Assembly (NCBI RefSeq): GCF_000153325.1
Contig: NZ_CH724146.1
Coordinates: 184,669 to 248,668 of the forward strand
Source of the DNA: Photobacterium sp. SKA34
GTDB taxonomy: Bacteria > Pseudomonadota > Gammaproteobacteria > Enterobacterales > Vibrionaceae
DNA length: 64,000 nt
Reading direction: 5' to 3'
Under the pieces are notes generated by a model, which made no database searches, was not told where the DNA came from, and was given only the letters and a program-made list of their open reading frames with translations. The translations under genes were made by a program, and so were the position numbers. Position 1 is the first letter of the stretch, and every line of letters starts with the position of its first letter. Positions 62,303 through 64,000 of this stretch are shown here, piece after piece.

Positions 62303-62365
62303 TCAGTTATTGAGCTCAGATCACGGAGTGATAGAGCCTTCTTAATATAAAGAGAGAGTTCGTAT

Positions 62366-63187
62366 ATGGATAAGTACGTCGTATTTGGTAACCCGATCGG
62401 ACAAAGTAAATCTCCATTCATTCATACCTTATTTGCCCGTCAAACGAGTCAACAGATGACATATACAAGTCAACTTGTTGCAATTGATGGTTTTGTGCAA
62501 GCGGCAGATACGTTTTTTAATGATGGTGGTAAAGGCTGTAACATTACGGTGCCATTTAAAGAGCAAGCTTATCAATATGCGACCAGGCTGACTGAACGTG
62601 CTCGCTTAGCAGGTGCTGTAAATACACTTAAGAGATTGGATGACGGCGGTGTATTAGGTGACAACACTGATGGTGAAGGCCTTGTTCAAGATCTGATAAA
62701 TCAACAGGTCGAATTAAAAGATCAATGTATCTTATTGTTAGGCGCCGGTGGTGCTGCTCGTGGTGTGATTTTGCCATTATTAGCACAGCAACCTAAAAAA
62801 TTGGTTATAGCCAACCGTACAGTAAGCAAAGCACAACAATTGGCTGAGCTATTTTCTTCTTACGGTAATGTTATTGCACTAGAGCAAGCCGAACTTGAAA
62901 ACCAAACCTTTGATGTGATCATCAATTCAACCTCAGCCAGCCTATCTGGGGATGTGCCAGCGATATCACCAACGGTGATTGGTACGAATACCACGTGCTA
63001 TGACATGGTTTATGGTTCAGTGATAACCTCTTTTAATAGATGGGCGAAAGAGCATGGCGCAGTTAAAGTATTAGATGGGTTAGGAATGCTCGTTGGACAA
63101 GCTGCGGAAAGCTTCATGTTATGGCGCGGGCTTCGTCCGGGAGCTAAACAAGTACAACGTGAGTTACGCCGAACTTTACAAGAGTAA
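62366..63187 (+). CDS. aroE: Shikimate dehydrogenase
   Basis: AroE reduces 3-dehydroshikimate with NADPH. The 273 residues contain the shikimate-binding GNPIGQSKSPFIH with its SKS serines, the catalytic lysine and Asn/Asp in NITVPFKEQAY and GDNTDGEG, the NADP loop LLLGAGGAARGVI and NRTVSKA. A DUF1488 gene follows after 5 bases. Confidence 0.97.
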   Translation: MDKYVVFGNPIGQSKSPFIHTLFARQTSQQMTYTSQLVAIDGFVQAADTFFNDGGKGCNITVPFKEQAYQYATRLTERARLAGAVNTLKRLDDGGVLGDNTDGEGLVQDLINQQVELKDQCILLLGAGGAARGVILPLLAQQPKKLVIANRTVSKAQQLAELFSSYGNVIALEQAELENQTFDVIINSTSASLSGDVPAISPTVIGTNTTCYDMVYGSVITSFNRWAKEHGAVKVLDGLGMLVGQAAESFMLWRGLRPGAKQVQRELRRTLQE

Positions 63188-63192
63188 AAATA

Positions 63193-63456
63193 ATGAACCA
63201 AGATATTCTATTTTCAGATATTCAATCATGGGATGCTGTTCGACAAGCCGTTAATTTCCCTGCTCAGCAAGGCGGCGCACTGATCATCTGTTGGGTTACC
63301 TTAAACTGGCTACAACAGCACAGTGGTAAAGCCTTAAATAACGAAGCTGATATCCTCGCTGAATTTTCTTCAATGCGTTTTGATCTTGAAGAGTTGGCTG
63401 AAGTGGTGATCGAAGACGAATCATTTGATGATGACGGTGATATTGTTATCGAGTAA
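63193..63456 (+). CDS. DUF1488 family protein
   Basis: An 87-residue acidic protein with the DUF1488 layout (FSDIQSWDAVRQAVNFPAQQGG, then LIICWVTLNWLQ). It ends in a run of Asp/Glu. The family is commonly found next to aroE. Function unknown. Confidence 0.88.
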   Translation: MNQDILFSDIQSWDAVRQAVNFPAQQGGALIICWVTLNWLQQHSGKALNNEADILAEFSSMRFDLEELAEVVIEDESFDDDGDIVIE

Positions 63457-63467
63457 CAGTACGTAAT

Positions 63468-63505
63468 AAAAGTAAGCCCTATCATAAGATGAGGCTTACC
63501 TTTCT
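63468..63505. terminator. Hairpin between convergent DUF1488 and YrdA-like genes
   Basis: AAAGTAAGCC / GGCTTACCTT (one mismatch) with a T-rich tail. Confidence 0.65.
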
Positions 63506-63515
63506 CTTCTCTATT

Positions 63516-64000
63516 CTATAGGTCGCAGAGATATTCATTCTTTAAAATGACATAGTTATTGGCAGAGCGAGGTAAGAATGCTTTTTCTTTTTCTGTTAAT
63601 GGGCGTGTTTGTTTGACAGGGCTACCAACATATAAAAAGCCCGACACTAAACATTTATTTGGTGGAACTAAACTTCCTGCACCAATGATGACATCATCTT
63701 CAACAACAGCTCCATCTAAAATAATCGCGCCCATTCCCACCAAAACACGATGGCCTATTTGGCAACCATGTAACATTGCTTTATGTCCCACCGTTACATC
63801 ATCGCCAATGATAAGAGGAAACCCCTTAGGGTTATCTTCACTTATACGGCTGACATGAAGCACTGTACCATCTTGGATATTGGTGCGTTTACCGATAGTG
63901 ATGTAGTTCACATCGCCACGCGCAGCGACTAAAGGCCAAATACTACTGTCATCATCACAGCGAATATCTCCGACTAAAACACAAGATGGATCAATATAAA
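63516..64000 (-). CDS. Gamma-carbonic-anhydrase-like protein (YrdA family), 5' end outside window
   Basis: A left-handed beta-helix protein of the gamma-CA/YrdA type. The frame is open to the end of the window (SSIWPLVAARGDVNYITIG), so the N terminus is missing. The His zinc ligands appear in VTVGHKAMLHGCQIG, with NIQDGTVLHV before and VGMGAIILDGAVV after. The C-terminal helix (TEKEKAFLPRSANNYVILK) is present. Position beside aroE matches YrdA. Catalytic activity of YrdA proteins is uncertain. Confidence 0.92.
   Translation of the reverse strand, partial: YIDPSCVLVGDIRCDDDSSIWPLVAARGDVNYITIGKRTNIQDGTVLHVSRISEDNPKGFPLIIGDDVTVGHKAMLHGCQIGHRVLVGMGAIILDGAVVEDDVIIGAGSLVPPNKCLVSGFLYVGSPVKQTRPLTEKEKAFLPRSANNYVILKNEYLCDL

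Noticed and set aside
1..64000. CRISPR arrays, tRNA or rRNA genes
   Set aside because: No regular repeat-spacer array and no tRNA or rRNA signature was seen; the Tn7-like element shows no Cas genes.

Overview
This 64-kb window reads as the replication-origin region of the main chromosome of a gamma-proteobacterium of the Vibrionaceae. The supports are the order yidC-mnmE ... mioC-oriC-mnmG-rsmG-parA-parB-atpIBEFHAGDC-glmU-glmS, the many GATC sites around oriC, a DeoR-type gene upstream of glmS, and the ilvGMEDA and dsbA-srkA-yihD clusters. Photobacterium is my best guess at genus, but that is inference from gene order and base composition only.

Layout: 1-1611 holds the 3' part of yidC followed by a second, short yidC-like copy that has only the membrane insertase core. 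1725-3092 is mnmE. 3168-6577 is a PduO-like adenosyltransferase homologue divergent from a class-III metal-chelate (cobalamin/siderophore type) ABC importer. 6578-7823 holds mioC and oriC with DnaA boxes. 7824-19213 is mnmG, rsmG, parAB and the complete nine-gene F1Fo ATP synthase operon. 19454-23659 is glmU, a DeoR-family regulator with a palindromic operator, and glmS.

23684-35462 is a Tn7-family transposon inserted 24 nt behind the glmS stop, inside the glmS terminator, flanked by the 5-bp duplication CAACT. It carries intact tnsA, tnsB and tnsC, with catalytic residues at or within one position of those in Tn7. Its tnsD is cut off after about 377 codons by an IS3-family element (29489-30746), whose terminal TAG supplies the stop. 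On the other side of the IS lies the 3' two thirds or less of an MmeI-like (COG1002) adenine methyltransferase, followed by an intact SF2 helicase and an intact T5orf172/GIY-YIG nuclease. The IS has no target duplication, so an IS-associated deletion probably removed the end of tnsD, any tnsE and the start of the methyltransferase. The remnant is a damaged transposon carrying a damaged restriction-like defence island.

35463-64000 returns to chromosomal genes: two paralogous small XRE regulators, the ilvGMEDA operon on the minus strand with its leader peptide and attenuator, comM, dsbA, srkA, yihD, a GntR regulator and a hemolysin-III protein. It continues with trkA-trkH, the def-fmt-rsmB operon, a LysM protein-dprA-smg cluster, a zinc-ribbon protein, purEK with a PUR box, tsaC, hemF, aroE, a DUF1488 protein, and a gamma-carbonic-anhydrase-like gene running off the end.

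I saw no tRNA, rRNA or CRISPR array. Frame shadows are left out. All homology statements come from recognising motifs and remembered family sequences; no search was run.
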